Source: Odiellus spinosus (lineage: Eukaryota; Arthropoda; Arachnida; Opiliones; Phalangiidae). From it: 64,000 nt of DNA. Of the stretch, positions 19,001-29,200 are shown in pieces (the stretch's first letter is position 1; each line of letters opens with the position of its first letter). The stretch is taken from contig OY987239.1 of assembly GCA_963920705.1 (NCBI GenBank), positions 9,143,504 through 9,207,503 of the forward strand, in the 5' to 3' direction. The translations under genes and the position numbers were made by a program. The notes under the pieces were generated by a model that saw only the letters and a list, made by a program, of their open reading frames with translations, had not been told where the DNA came from and did no database searches.

Positions 19001-19701
19001 ACCCTTCTTTGAAGTCTGTATGGGTTAGCTTCAAAAAGCGCGATTCGTACGCCTCCTAACGGTAGATATTTTCGGAGCGGGAGTTCGTCGAGCGAATATC
19101 TCTAGCAGCCTCGGAGTTTGTCAAAAAACGTCGTCGTTTGTGGAGAGAGAGAATTTCCAATTTTCCGTAGACAGGGGGATATGAAGTAGGACCCCTCCGA
19201 TCTCGTAAAATTGTGAATTTTACCCTTACAGAGAGGAGCGCTATATGGAACATTAGAGTAGTAGACTTCAAAGGATGGTTTCATCGGCTTCTGTATATAT
19301 GGCCAACCAAAAATCAAATAAATATTTTTAATTGAGATGGCAGTGCCTTAAAACTACAAAAAAGAAATGAAATGATTTTTGGGAACTCTGCTGGTCTTGT
19401 ATTTTATATAGAAAACCCTAGCCACGTTAAAATGTATTCGATATATCAGTATCGGTAGCGTAATTGTGTATATTTGTGCAGGGGTCATAGGTATGTGGAA
19501 ACCGACCAGGGCACCCGAAACAATCGATTCTGGGATCGTGAATACGGAGACTGCTGGGCGCCTGAAAAATTAACCAGTTTGAATTTGGAGAGAGTCATGA
19601 CAGTTGCGGAATTAATTGTTGTATTTCAAGCTTGGTTGTACGGTATCTCCATCTCTCTGGCAATATTGCTACTCGAACTGCTTGTCTATTATTTTCATTA
19701 A
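13055..19701 (+). CDS. Divergent ionotropic receptor gene c1 (most complete copy)
   Basis: Exons: E1 13055-13087, E2 13150-13262, E4 14420-14477, E5 14654-14957, E6 16930-17145 (or from 16898), E7 17634-17932, E8 19482-19701. This is the only copy with an open E4. E2 (phase 2) joins E4 in frame, and E4 ends in phase 0 as E5 requires, giving about 414-424 residues without E3. That is short for an IR, so a signal-peptide exon may be missing. Oddities: the E3 relic has lost its acceptor; E6 is duplicated as a truncated copy at 16117-16267 and a full copy; both E6 copies lack the ACGAACAG acceptor found in a, b and d. An alternative acceptor TATGAAG at 16891-16897 is in phase. The sequence suggests one potentially functional subunit, but splicing must be tested. 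Confidence 0.74.
13150..13262 (+). CDS. IR gene c1 E2 (S1 region)
   Basis: TTTTAAAACAG acceptor, AG|GTACGT donor. Encodes SLGHYTQKRIEKILSGEF, then ADMDVHSFSQY and ILMNLANV. Phase 2 at the end matches the starts of both E3 and E4. Confidence 0.65.
13856..13957 (+). pseudogene. Gene c1 E3 relic
   Basis: Similar to 24263-24388 from ACTAGACGACAAACGG onward, but the TTTAATTATCTCAG acceptor and about 20 internal bases are deleted. Skipping E3 keeps the frame because the intact exon is a multiple of three. Confidence 0.6.
14004..14343 (+). mobile_element. MITE-1 copy
   Basis: Starts CAGGAGCCGATG, ends CATCGGCTTCTA, and is flanked by TTCATT on both sides. The same insertion is present upstream of E4 in gene a (31993) but absent from gene d near 24425. 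Confidence 0.9.
14420..14477 (+). CDS. IR gene c1 E4 (end of S1), intact
   Basis: After TTTTGTCAGAG, one base completes Arg with E2 or E3, then TRAEEAEALRYLTFSFADR, and the donor CGG|GTAATC leaves phase 0. R-x-x-x-L-x-x-L-T-F-S matches the place of the iGluR 'R-x-x-x-I-D-F-S' block by eye. The paralogues in a and d have stops here, and b lacks the exon. Confidence 0.66.
14654..14957 (+). CDS. IR gene c1 E5: end of S1, M1, pore loop start
   Basis: Same boundaries as in gene a. Reads SPVYKISETRIF where gene a has SPVFMISETRIF, and FFFVSSLLQN in the pore loop. Otherwise almost identical to gene a. Confidence 0.83.
15018..15887. mobile_element. hAT-like element carrying the 21 bp minisatellite (gene c1)
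   Basis: Ends CAAGCCCGTCGTCAGGGG and CGACGGCCCTG. It is flanked on both sides by the 8 bp duplication GACTTGCT (15010-15017 and 15888-15895), the target size of hAT transposases. A G-run follows the left end. The right part carries a GC-rich stretch (ACCCGCCAACGC, CGGCAGCTGCGGGCAGCCG). Genes b and d have the empty site ACATGCTTG. Confidence 0.88.
15116..15484. repeat. 21 bp minisatellite, 17 units (gene c1)
   Basis: Unit ATGGCCCTACCTGTCATTTCG. One unit has CTTTTCGAT in place of CATTTCGAT. Ends in a partial unit followed by CAGGCTACG. Confidence 0.97.
16117..16267 (+). pseudogene. Gene c1 truncated duplicate of E6
   Basis: Matches E6 from CCC GAT GTT to CAAGATATTG (INTLQDI), then switches at 16268 to CTTGCGAAAAGGTGTC, which is E5-E6 intron sequence of the gene d type (26164 onward). 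No donor is left, so it cannot be spliced as a normal exon. Confidence 0.82.
16268..16897. other. Intron segment shared with gene d (chimeric intron)
   Basis: Almost identical to 26164-26793 in the d1 intron (TTTTGGCGAAAGTTAGTTAT and AAATCAGTACCCCCGCCCC). It separates the truncated and complete E6 copies of gene c and marks an exchange between c and d type sequence. Confidence 0.85.
16930..17145 (+). CDS. IR gene c1 E6: pore, M2, start of S2
   Basis: Encodes PDVFIRQNSIKYLLTGWLLA, then SYSGILKSKLTV and INTLQDIGRSPG; donor AAG|GTAACA. Five bases at the ancestral acceptor are deleted (ACGAACCCGATG against ACGAACAGAACCCGATG). The frame stays open upstream, so the exon could begin at 16898 after TATGAAG, adding about ten residues to the pore loop. 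Confidence 0.8.
17209..17419. repeat. 173 bp insertion flanked by a 19 bp direct repeat
   Basis: TTAGAATGGTCATAAAAAA occurs at 17209-17227 and again at 17401-17419. Gene a has it once (2270s), which is the empty site. A long duplication suggests target-primed retroposition, but no A tail is obvious. The insert holds CCATAGCAACGGGTGTAATG and GGCAGGCGCGCCATCTATTG. Confidence 0.7.
17634..17932 (+). CDS. IR gene c1 E7: ligand-binding lobe S2
   Basis: CTTTCCTAG acceptor, TT|GTGAGT donor, 299 bases. Differs from gene a by KYEW for KYAW and HQKK for HEKK among few changes. Confidence 0.84.
18059..18495. mobile_element. TTAA-flanked foldback element (gene c1 intron)
   Basis: TTAA on both sides (18055-18058, 18496-18499), termini AGGGAGAATGCAACC and GGTTGCATTCTCCTT, and long inverted arms meeting near GGAGATCTCGCGTGAACGAC. 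It is nested in an outer inverted repeat (GGGTTCTATGGGTCATTTT on the left, AAAATGACCCATAGAACCC on the right). Confidence 0.85.
18987..19293 (+). mobile_element. MITE-1 copy with internal deletion
   Basis: TATATAT occurs on both sides. About 30 bases after the left terminus are missing. Genes b (11190) and d (28950) show the empty site TTTTTAATATATA. Confidence 0.9.
19482..19701 (+). CDS. IR gene c1 E8: end of S2 and C-terminal helix
   Basis: TTTGTGCAG acceptor; GHRYVETDQGTRNNRFWDRE, then CWAPEKLTSLNLERVMTVAE and the last helix; ends CAT TAA. A MITE-1 copy begins 23 bases after the stop, as in gene a. Confidence 0.86.
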
Positions 19702-21076
19702 ACAAGCCTGCACATCTCTTATATCAGAAGCCGATGAAACCCTCCTTTGAAGTCGATTACTCCCGGGTCTTGTCTACCCCTCTCTGTATGGGTTATTCTC
19801 AAAAGGCGCGATTCGTACGCCTCCTAACGGTAGATGTTTTCGGAGCGGGAGTTCGTCGAGCGAATATCTCTAGCAGCCTTGGAGTTCGTCCAAAAACGTC
19901 GTTGTTTGTGGAGAGAGAGAATTTACAATTTTCCGCTGACAGGGGGGATGAAGTAGGACCCCTTCTAACTCGTAAAATTTGGAATTTTACCCATACAGAG
20001 AGGAGCGCTATATGGAACATTAGAGTAGTAGACTTCAAAGGAGGGTTTCATCGGCTTCTACTTATATTGAACATCCCATCGATCCAATGAAAATGAAAAA
20101 CGTAATTATAATATTGTTTACAAGCTCGTTCAACGAAACGGAATAGGAAGTTTGTTTCGAGTCTGAAGTTTGATCATTATTCTCAATACAAACGTCGGCT
20201 TTATTACATTTCGAAACTTATTTTAGTTTTAACGCGGGGAAATGTAGAACACCATATTTGCGAAGTTAGCGAGAGTTCAAATTTAATGCTTTGTTTTCTA
20301 AATAGAGCTTTTTTTCTGATACACGGCCATGTAATTACATTGTAAATATATCCGAATATTACGAACATTTGCCAAAGTCGTTGAAAATATTTAATGATTG
20401 CGCTGCCATTAATATTATATTTTAATGGTTATAATCATTAATGTTCTAAAATCAAATATAAAGTTTATTTCGAGGCTGAAGTTTGATCAGTGTTTAAAAT
20501 ATGAAGCTATGCGTAGTCTTTATTACATTTATAATGGTATTTTAGTTTAAACATGGGAAAATTCTGAAGCACTATGCCTATATTGGCGAAGTTTTCATAC
20601 GTTGTATCTTGAAAATATTTAATGTTTGTGCTGGCATTGATATTATATTTTAATGGTTAGAAATATTATAGAATAGTTAATGTTCTAAATTTAACGTTTA
20701 AAACACGCGTATAATGTTATCTTGGCGCATTCGGACAGATCTTAGCGTTGGATTCGATCAGCATTCGAAGAGCTCGAAGTTTGTAAAACTTTTAGTATTT
20801 GTATGAGATCTGATTTATAAAAATATTTTATCCGTTTACTAATTTGCTTAAAATTAGACTATTATATCCAGACATATAGATCTATAAGAATTCTCAATTA
20901 TAAAAACAAAATTTAGATAATAATCCTAAAGTCTTCATTTAATTTAGTTAATTTTCTTCAAATTTGAAGTGAATATTTTTTACTTTTATTAATTCGACAG
21001 AACTGAATTTTCTTTTAAAGACTAATATTTTCGAAATCCAGATAATCAAATTTTTGTTTAATTCACTTGACGGAAA
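19702..21076. other. 3' flank of gene c1
   Basis: Contains a MITE-1 copy (19725-20060) and then AT-rich sequence nearly identical to the flank of gene a (4909-5640), including the repeated TTCTGATACACG and AATATTATATTTTAATGGTT blocks. No gene is seen. Confidence 0.6.
19725..20060 (+). mobile_element. MITE-1 copy downstream of gene c1
   Basis: CTTATAT occurs immediately before and after. Gene d at 29405 has the unfilled sequence CTCTTATATTGAACATCCC, which gives a clean 7 bp target duplication. Confidence 0.92.
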
Positions 21077-21611
21077 CAGGGTGACCACTTTTCCTATATA
21101 TCCTATTTTTCCTATATTTTTACCTCCTTCCTATAATTTAATGTCAATTCCTATAATCTCCTATATTTCTACTCAAAATCTCTAGTTAAAGGAATGGTGC
21201 GGTGTCAAAATATTTTTGCTGCAAACCCTTTAGTTAAACTCAAAACCAATTTTTCAAGTGTTAAAAAAATTTAAAATTAAGTATATTTTTAAATAAACAA
21301 TTAAAACAAATTACATTGAGGGCACATAGGCGCCCGTATGAAGCTTTCCTGTAAAGCAAGAGCGCATTCGATACGTCACTTCAAGGTTTTTATTTCGGCA
21401 ATAATCTGATTGGCCAAAGTAACTTGGCTCAGCTTTTTACTCAATGGTAAAGTTGACTACTACGCGCTTGAACATTAAATCGACGACAGGTTATAACGGC
21501 AGTGCTCGCCAGTCTAACGAACGGGACGCCGACTGAAGGAGCATCTAACCCCGGTAAGCTGTAGCCTAGGCCTAACTCCGTCGGCGATTCGGACTCTCGG
21601 AGAGTATCGTC

Positions 21612-21758
21612 ATGCCGCGAATAGATCCGTTTGAAGTTGAACCAGTGTACACGGAAGAAGAACTTTTAATTAGAGATAGACTACAGGAAGAGCGGAATAA
21701 TAATGACGGTATCGAAAATTTAATTGACATAGACCAGATGAAAGAAAATTGCACCTGA
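21612..21758 (+). CDS. Captured exon-like reading frame, 48 aa, P2X7-like family start (tentative)
   Basis: ATG to TGA, starting MPRIDPFEVEPVYTEEELLI and then strongly acidic and charged. From memory it resembles the N-terminus of P2X7-receptor-like zinc-binding proteins often found with repeats in invertebrate genomes; this is a weak assignment. It ends against the tail of the antisense THAP exon. It may instead be a relic with no function. Confidence 0.35.
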   Translation: MPRIDPFEVEPVYTEEELLIRDRLQEERNNNDGIENLIDIDQMKENCT

Positions 21759-21946
21759 CAAACTCTGTAATCCAACTTCTTCGTAGGCAAAGGCTTAGTA
21801 TAATACGCGGCTTTCACTGTTTCTTTAGCATATTTTAGCCATTTTGACGCGAGTTCGGGGTACTTTAAATGATCAGGAACCGTATAAAAACTTAGTCCAA
21901 ACCGAGAACTAAAATTTTTGCATTCTTTTATAATACAACTTGGCAT
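21755..21946 (-). CDS. Captured THAP-domain first exon
   Basis: On the minus strand, ATG begins MPSCIIKECKNFSSRFGLSF. C4-x4-C9 and a third Cys at residue 63 (RVCQ) fit the THAP C2CH pattern, in which VC-x-x-H follows 35-53 residues later. The aromatic FYTVP and the KWL stretch also fit. A donor CAG|GTGC ends the exon in phase 0 where the final His would follow. No second exon was found inside the element. Confidence 0.62.
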
Positions 21947-22576
21947 TTTGAACTTTCTTTAAAACAACACCGATTAAAAAACGAAGGATTCTAGACTTTA
22001 CTGTCTCAGACTCTCTCCCCTCGGAGTCTCATTTCATTGGTTTATAAGTTATTTCTATTAGCCTATCAGATTGCTAGCCTGGCCAAGCACGACAGATAAG
22101 TTTAGAATTAGGGGCAAAAGGGCCACGTCAATACTAAATTTATTTTTAACTAAAAAATTATTATTATTATTAAAAATTAATTTTGAGTTATAAATTTCTG
22201 TTGCCAAGAGTGCTATTGACCCTTAGAGGCAAAAAAACTTTATGGGTGAACCATTCCTTTAAGGGTAAAGTTCTAAATCATGCTGTCAGCTGTGGCTGTA
22301 TAAGATTATTTTAGCTTCACTGTACATTTTCCAGTTAAAATAGTCTGTAAAAGTCCATACTATTTAAGCAATTGGATCATATTAATACCGTGTTTAAACC
22401 GGTGGCGAGAGTTTTGAAGCAATAATAAACAAGCTTCTTTTAATTAATTATTTTCATATTTTATCATATATTTTACACTTATATCCTATATTTTGCATAA
22501 AAGTCTTCCTATATTTTCCTATATTTCGCAAAGAAATTTCCTATGTATGATTTTCAAATTTTCAGTGGTCACCCTG

Positions 22577-23171
22577 CTAACGAAATTTCTTGAAGTTCGG
22601 CTCTCACCATTTGTTTAGAATGGCTAAGGATTAATTTTTAGATTAATCATTCAGTATTCAGGATCATAAATATTAACTCTTCTAGTACAGACAGGGGTTT
22701 TTCAAAATTTGCTTCGATTACTATTTTAAATATAATTAAAAATCTATTTGAACCACCCTGTGTAAGATATCACTTTATTATTCCATAAAAACAAACAACG
22801 CTTCGTATATTAATACTATCAGCAAAGGTCCAGATAAATGTACCGCCAGATTCTGATTTTAGACACTCTAGCGGTCGGAGTCGCCGTGTAAATAGTGAAT
22901 CCGGAAGCGCCACTCTTTGGTGAAATTCCGGAGTTGTGAGGGAAACAATATAGAAATGGGGGCCCCGCCGAAATTCTGTAACTCTCTCCTGACTTGAAAT
23001 ATCGAGATCAAGAGTCCAAACCACTCGAGAGAAACTTTTGCCTTATTTTAAATGATGGGCTTTTGCTGATAATGTTAAGCTATGGGGTGCTGTTTACTTT
23101 TGTGGAATAAAGTCATAGACTTTTGATACCATAAGTGATTTAATAATTTTTATAGATATAGCATCTATAAT
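22577..23171. other. 5' flank of gene d1
   Basis: A repeated block (22820-23040, with GCGCCACTCTTTGGTGAAAT and GGGGGCCCCGCCGAAATTC) is followed by about 110 bases conserved before E1 of c, d and a. A long antisense open frame crosses the block but recurs only as part of the repeat. No gene is called. Confidence 0.55.
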
Positions 23172-23204
23172 ATGGCGACAGAAAAATTTGAGTTTCGCTT
23201 TAGC
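23172..23204 (+). CDS. IR gene d1 E1
   Basis: MATEKFEFRFS followed by GTAAGT, phase 0; identical to gene c. Confidence 0.52.
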
Positions 23205-26200
23205 GTAAGTTGATTTTGTGGAATCCATATCCGTAGTGAGTGATCATGATAATTATTTTAAAACAGTCTTTGACACAATACTCTCAAACATTGATCGATA
23301 AAATCTTGAGTGGAGTATTTACAGAGCTGAGCGTGCATTCCTACTCGCAATATATCTTAACGAGTCTAGCAAATGTTAGGTATTCACATCTCAAAATATT
23401 TTGTCACCTTTATTCGTTTTATGTTTCTGGCTATCAATTTCTTTAAAAGGAGCTAGATAGTACCCCATGATTTCTATTTGTTTTGTATGTAGAGCTCGGA
23501 GCTCGTTTAACTTTTGATGTGTGTGTATATTTGTTGTTAAGATTTCCGCGTTTGTAATTTTCTTGCAACGTGCAAATAATAATTTCCAGTAGCCCTTAGA
23601 TCACTCGGGATGATCTTGGTAGTGCCAAGAATCCATTCAGGTTCCATAAGAATATGGGAGCATAGCTTTAGCCTCTGGTACCATCCTCCCAAACTTTGTA
23701 ACAAAAATTCGTCCGCAATTTTCGCAACATTTGTACGCTTAGATCTTTTTTCGGTCGGCTCCATTTTTATTACCCAAAATATTACGTCAAGGTCGTTAGT
23801 GGCGCGGGTTAATAATAAATGTCAGGAGCGATTTACTTGAAAAATCGATTCGATGCGGACGAACTTTTGCTTCAAAGTTTGGGAGGATGGTTATAGAATC
23901 GCGGCCCTCCCATATTCTTATGGAACCAGAATGGATTCTTGGGTAGTGTAGATCTTACCCTGACAGAGATACCTCTCATTTTAAACTAAGATAACTTGTT
24001 ACCAATTTGTAAAGGACAAGCCTTTTCTGGTTTTTCAGTAAACTGTATTGGGGGTGGTAGACAAAGTGAGTTCCACCCTGTATAATTCTAATACGAGTGA
24101 AAATTAACCTTTTATATATTTGTTTTATTTATCGTTGGTTGCTTTCTCTGTAAGTAATGTTTTATTAACTGTTATAGCGTTGTTTATGTATCACCGCGAT
24201 CATATAAATATCCAGGAAATGCTTTGATTAAGGGAGTAAGTATTGAAATTTAATTATCTCAGAAAACTAGATGACAAACGGAGGAAATACACAAAGGGAG
24301 AGAAAGACGTAGCGAAATGGGAAGGAACATTTTTGTCTTACGCAAATTATCGACCGGCAATTTTGGGTTTATACATTTATGCAGGTCGGTATGTCGTGTA
24401 GAGTTATGTCATCGACAATGGGTTAATTTGAGATACATTTCATAGATAGGAAGCGACTAAAAGGGTCCATTTGATCGACAAAAACGAGCCAGCGGGTTGT
24501 CCTTTAGTGTTGTTTAAGTCATTTTGTCAGAGCACTAGGGTTTAAGAAGCTGAAACATTAAGATATTTAATTTCTTCATTTGCTGACCGGAATCTCTGCT
24601 GCTGAACTTGTTCAGTAATCTGACACTTATCTTTAAAGCCAGTGTTTGGTAAAATACTAAATACCTACTCCTACGATAAAGTATTTAAAATACTTAAAGT
24701 ATTTTAAAATAATAAATACTTAAAATAGTGTAATTTTATCCTAAATCTGAACGCTTCTGTTTCAGAACACTTTCATTTAAAAATGCGTAATTTAACTTCG
24801 GTCTATTTAAAGATTCCTAAATTTGCTAAAGGAACCACTTCGGCACCGCGAATCGAGAAATAGGTGCCACCAATGGTTTCCCCGGCCGAATTTACTTAGG
24901 GAAAGGCGGAATTAGCTAGCTTGACCCAGTATTTGCGAAGTTATCGACGATTTCCTTTGAAATGAAGATTATTTTATGGTTTCTATACACAAGCAATGCC
25001 AAATTTTTAAATCGTCGAAAACTTCGCAAATACAGGCTTGATAGCGCTAATTCTGCCTTTAACTCGGTAAATTGGGCCAAGAAATTCATTGTTGATGCTC
25101 ATTTCACGATTCGAGCTGCGCAAGTGGTTCCTTTTTCAAATTTTGGGATTTTTGTATTATAGGCTATAAGATAGTTCAGACTTAGAAGCAGGGGGCGTTC
25201 AGAATTAGAGTCGTTCGTTCAGAAATAGAAGCCGCTACTGCGGTCTTCAAAACCGCCTCCGCGTCAAATGTACGCGTCATGGAACTATTCAAACTTGGTC
25301 GCTAACAATTCCATGGCAATAGAGATCTCGGATTTCTTAAAAAGCGTTCAGAGATAGTCAACCCTACCCTACCGGCGATAGCCGGAATTTTGCAAGCGTG
25401 TTTCTTCCGCTTGCATCTTGATGGTGGTTTTTCACGGACCATTTGACTCTTTGATAAATACAGTATTTTCGCTAATAATATTCAGTTTTTTTTAAATACT
25501 AGAAAAAATGTATTTAAAATAAAATACTGAATACATTTATTTAAAAAGTGTTTAAAATTCTACCCAACACTGTTCAAAACCACTTTTTTCATGGGGTAAA
25601 AAATAATAACGTTAAAAGGACTCGTTTTGGGAGAAATAGGACGCCACGTTTTTGGGAGAACTCAGAACTGCTAACTATAGTTGAAATGAGAACACTCCCT
25701 CGTCCTTTTTCTCTGTGTCGTCACTCCAAACGTGGGCATGCGCGAATTAAAACAATAAAATCCTGTATTTTGTAGGTCTTTCATATGTTGATGCAAAATT
25801 CTGTGCCAAGTAGTAGCACAGAGTTACATTTTTCTCCAGTTTTTATGATTTCTGAAGCTAGAATATTTACTGCCATAAATCCGACAAGTTTCGGTGGAAC
25901 GGCAAGATTCTCACTGGCAGGATTTCAAGACATAATTTGGATATTAATGGCGATTTTCATCATTATTTTGTCTATGACTTCTTTGCTTTTTAAGTATTTT
26001 ATCCAGCGACACTCTTATAAACGTAGTTGCTTGTGTTTTGAATACATCTTCTTCTTTGTGGCGTCGCTTTTGCAAAACCGTTAAGTATATTTTATAAATT
26101 ATTTTGCCCCAGACAGTACTATCGCTATAAATCACATCTGTACGTTCGCTTACGTAGGACATGCTTGCGAAAAGGTGTCTTTTATACAAGTATGTTTACT

Positions 26201-29200
26201 CAGGGAAATTGAAATGGACCCAAAAGGTCAGGGAAATAATTTTTTTGGCGAAAGTTAGTTATTATTTATCGAAGTAAGATCGTAGAGCCCCTAGCGACAT
26301 CTAGGTAATAATAATATAGAGATCACGAGTTAAATTTATGATATATTGTTAATTTTAAATTATTAAAATTATTTGACACTTAAAATAAATCCTAATTAAT
26401 TTACACAAAATCTATTCTCGGTTATTAACCTAACATTTATGAATTTTCCGCCTACATTTGAATATCCCGCCCTTTTTACCCTCAAGAAAGCGACATCTAA
26501 CGATATTTTTGAAATCAGTACCCCCGCCCCTTTTATTTATTTATTCTAAGGATAGATAAGGCAGTGGCTAGGTAATTTGTCGAAAAGGATGATACGTAAA
26601 ACTCGTGGATGGTGTCAGTAATACGTCTATACAAAGCGAAATAATTTCATAGGCACTTTTATTTTTAACATGGACCCGTAAAATAGGCTTAGTTGGATTC
26701 ATTGAGTTCCTGAATTTTTTCATAATGGTCAGCGACCAATAGCGAAGGCCCGTCGTTAAGGCGAGATCTCCATGAGACAAAACCTCTTTTATGAAGGCAA
26801 ATCTTTTACTCCCCTCTTAATTTACGAACAGAACCCGATGTTTTCATTCGACGAAATTCTATCAAATACCTATTGGCTGGATGGTTACTGGCCATATCTG
26901 TTCTGACCAAGTCATATTCGGGTGTTTTGAAAAGCAAATTGACTGTCTCGAAATTTTCTCGGATCAACACGCTACAAGATATTGAACTTAGTCCGGGAAC
27001 TAAACCGCTTCTTAGTAGCAAATCTGCTTTTCATGATTATTTGACAAAGGTAACAAATACTACATCTGAAGGCATCGAACAAAAATGGAAATATCACGTT
27101 ATTAGAATGCTCATAAAAAACAAGAACAAATCACGTGAACTAGTACAGGGTATTTATTGAACTAAATACGCGCGAGCGGAAAGTTTTAGATTCGACTGGA
27201 GTCGTGGTCCTAAATGATTTAAACATGCCTTATCCACAATTAAAAAATAACAAAGAAATATTAAACTAGAAATAAATTTAAAACTTATACCAAAATTAGT
27301 CTTAGCTGGATTTATGGAGATTAGCTGAATTTTTTCAGCGACCAATCAGCAAAGGCGAAATCTTCGTGAGACTTTCGATAATATTCGATTGGTTGCTGAC
27401 CTTTCGATAAGAAATTCAGGATTTCCATCAATCCAGGTTCGCTTATTTTCCTGGTTAGTTTTAAATTATTTATTCGTAGTTTGGTATTTGTATTTTTTTA
27501 CAAACACCACAAGGAATCGATAAAAACCTCGCTATTCTTTAGGCTGCATTGTCCCTTTAAGCGATAGATTTTACGAAAATTGAGTAAGATTGGGTTTCCA
27601 AATGTTGTTTGTATAAAACCATAGAAAAATCAATTATTAAAATTAATTTAAAAGAACTTGAAAGATTATCAAGTCGTTTTATACTAATTGATCCAACATA
27701 TGACTAACAAATCTTTCGTAGTTTTTCATCAAAGATCCTAACAATAAGGAAATGATTAAATTGAACTCTGAAGCTCATCGTAACCCTGGGTTCTTGAAAC
27801 CATCTCACTTAGAAGCATTTCCTAATGGAACTGTCAAATACGCGTGGATAAATTCTGTATCAAGCGTACAGAATGAGTTAAGAAGCATCGCTTTGATAGA
27901 TCATCTCAAAAATCACCAGAAAAAAATCTACGTTGGCAATAAAGTTTACTTATCGAGCATGGGTTTGATTCCATTTAGCAAAACAGTACCACCACGAATC
28001 ATGGAAAACGTCTATTACTTGTGAGTTTTAATGAATACTTACTTACACGCGAAAGGAGACTTATCTAGTCCTCTAGTTCATCATATACAGGGTGTTTCCG
28101 AGATACAGTGGGTTCTATGGGTCTATGTTCGTGTGTCGTACAATATAAGGGGGTTCGCTGCTTCGTGACGATAGTGTGATGATGGGGGAGGTGGGATTAA
28201 AAATTGGACTTTTTCGCGTGACATAATTTATGGACAATCCCTTATTCTATAAAAGAAAACAACGCCCCTTATCCTAATACTATCAACAAACGTCCTGGTA
28301 AATGTGCCGGCTGATTCTGATTCGGTCACTGATGTCGGTGTAAATAGTGAACGGAGAAAGAGCCACTCTTGGAGAAATTCCGGAGTTGGGGGGAGACAAT
28401 ATAGCCAAGCGCGGCACGCCTAAATTTTTGGTCTCGAGACAATTCGGTCTCGAGACAGTTTGGGCTCGAGACAGTTTGGTCTCGGGTCAGTTTGTTGTTT
28501 AATTCGTTTTTTAACTTACACCCGAAAATAAAAATGTGTTGAAGAATGGTTAAATGTTTAGAATTTTTGTTATTAATGGTATATATTGCTAAAACCTAGC
28601 GACTTTCGGCTCTAAACCTCGAAATGGAAGACGCGCTTAAGACGGAGAGAGGGAAAAAGAAAACGACGAAACTGTCTCGAGACCAAATTGTCTCGAGACC
28701 AATTTGTCTCGAGACCAAACCGCTCCAAGACCAAATCGGCAAGACCAAACTGCCCAAAGACCGAAGGGTCTCGAGACCAAATAGGCAAGACCAAACTGTC
28801 TCGAGACCAAAGCGGTTAGACCAAAGCGGTTAGACCAAATCGGCTAGACCAAATCGGCGAGACCAAATTGACCTGTCCCGGGGTCTTTAAGTTCCGATAA
28901 TTTTCCTCTTCCAAGATTTATTTGCGGATTTCCGTTTGCATGTTTTTAATATATATGGCCAACCAAAAATGCAATAAATATTTTTAATTATGATGACAGT
29001 GCCTTAAAACTACAAAAAAGAAGTGAAATTATTTTTGGGAATTTGGCTCAAGTGTCCTCTTCTTCACTTTTTAGATTTAAAATGACACAACTTCATATTT
29101 GAAAGCTATATAATAATGTTCTTGTCTTGTCATATATATCAGGGTTTCTAGCGTAATTGTGTCTATTTGTACAGGGGTCATAGGTATGTGGAAACCGATC

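Larger units (their letters stand above)
21077..22576. mobile_element. hAT-like element with captured THAP and other exon, 1.5 kb
   Basis: Termini CAGGGTGACCACT and AGTGGTCACCCTG are inverted copies with the CAGGG start typical of hAT elements. Next to each end lie runs of CCTATATTTTTCCTATATTT. The target duplication is not clean (GACGGAAA against CTAACGAAA). Two host-like exons lie inside on opposite strands. No transposase is recognisable, so it should be non-autonomous. Confidence 0.78.

Noticed and set aside
22770..23024. Minus-strand frame WTLDLDISSQERVTEFRRGP upstream of gene d, repeated near 12700, 30750 and in unit 2
   Set aside because: It follows a dispersed non-coding repeat block and is variably open. 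It lies in the presumed 5' flank, and I recognise no family.
28624..28833. Frame with repeated SRDQIVSRP-like segments
   Set aside because: Caused by the CTCGAGACC repeat array. Low complexity and antisense-compatible.
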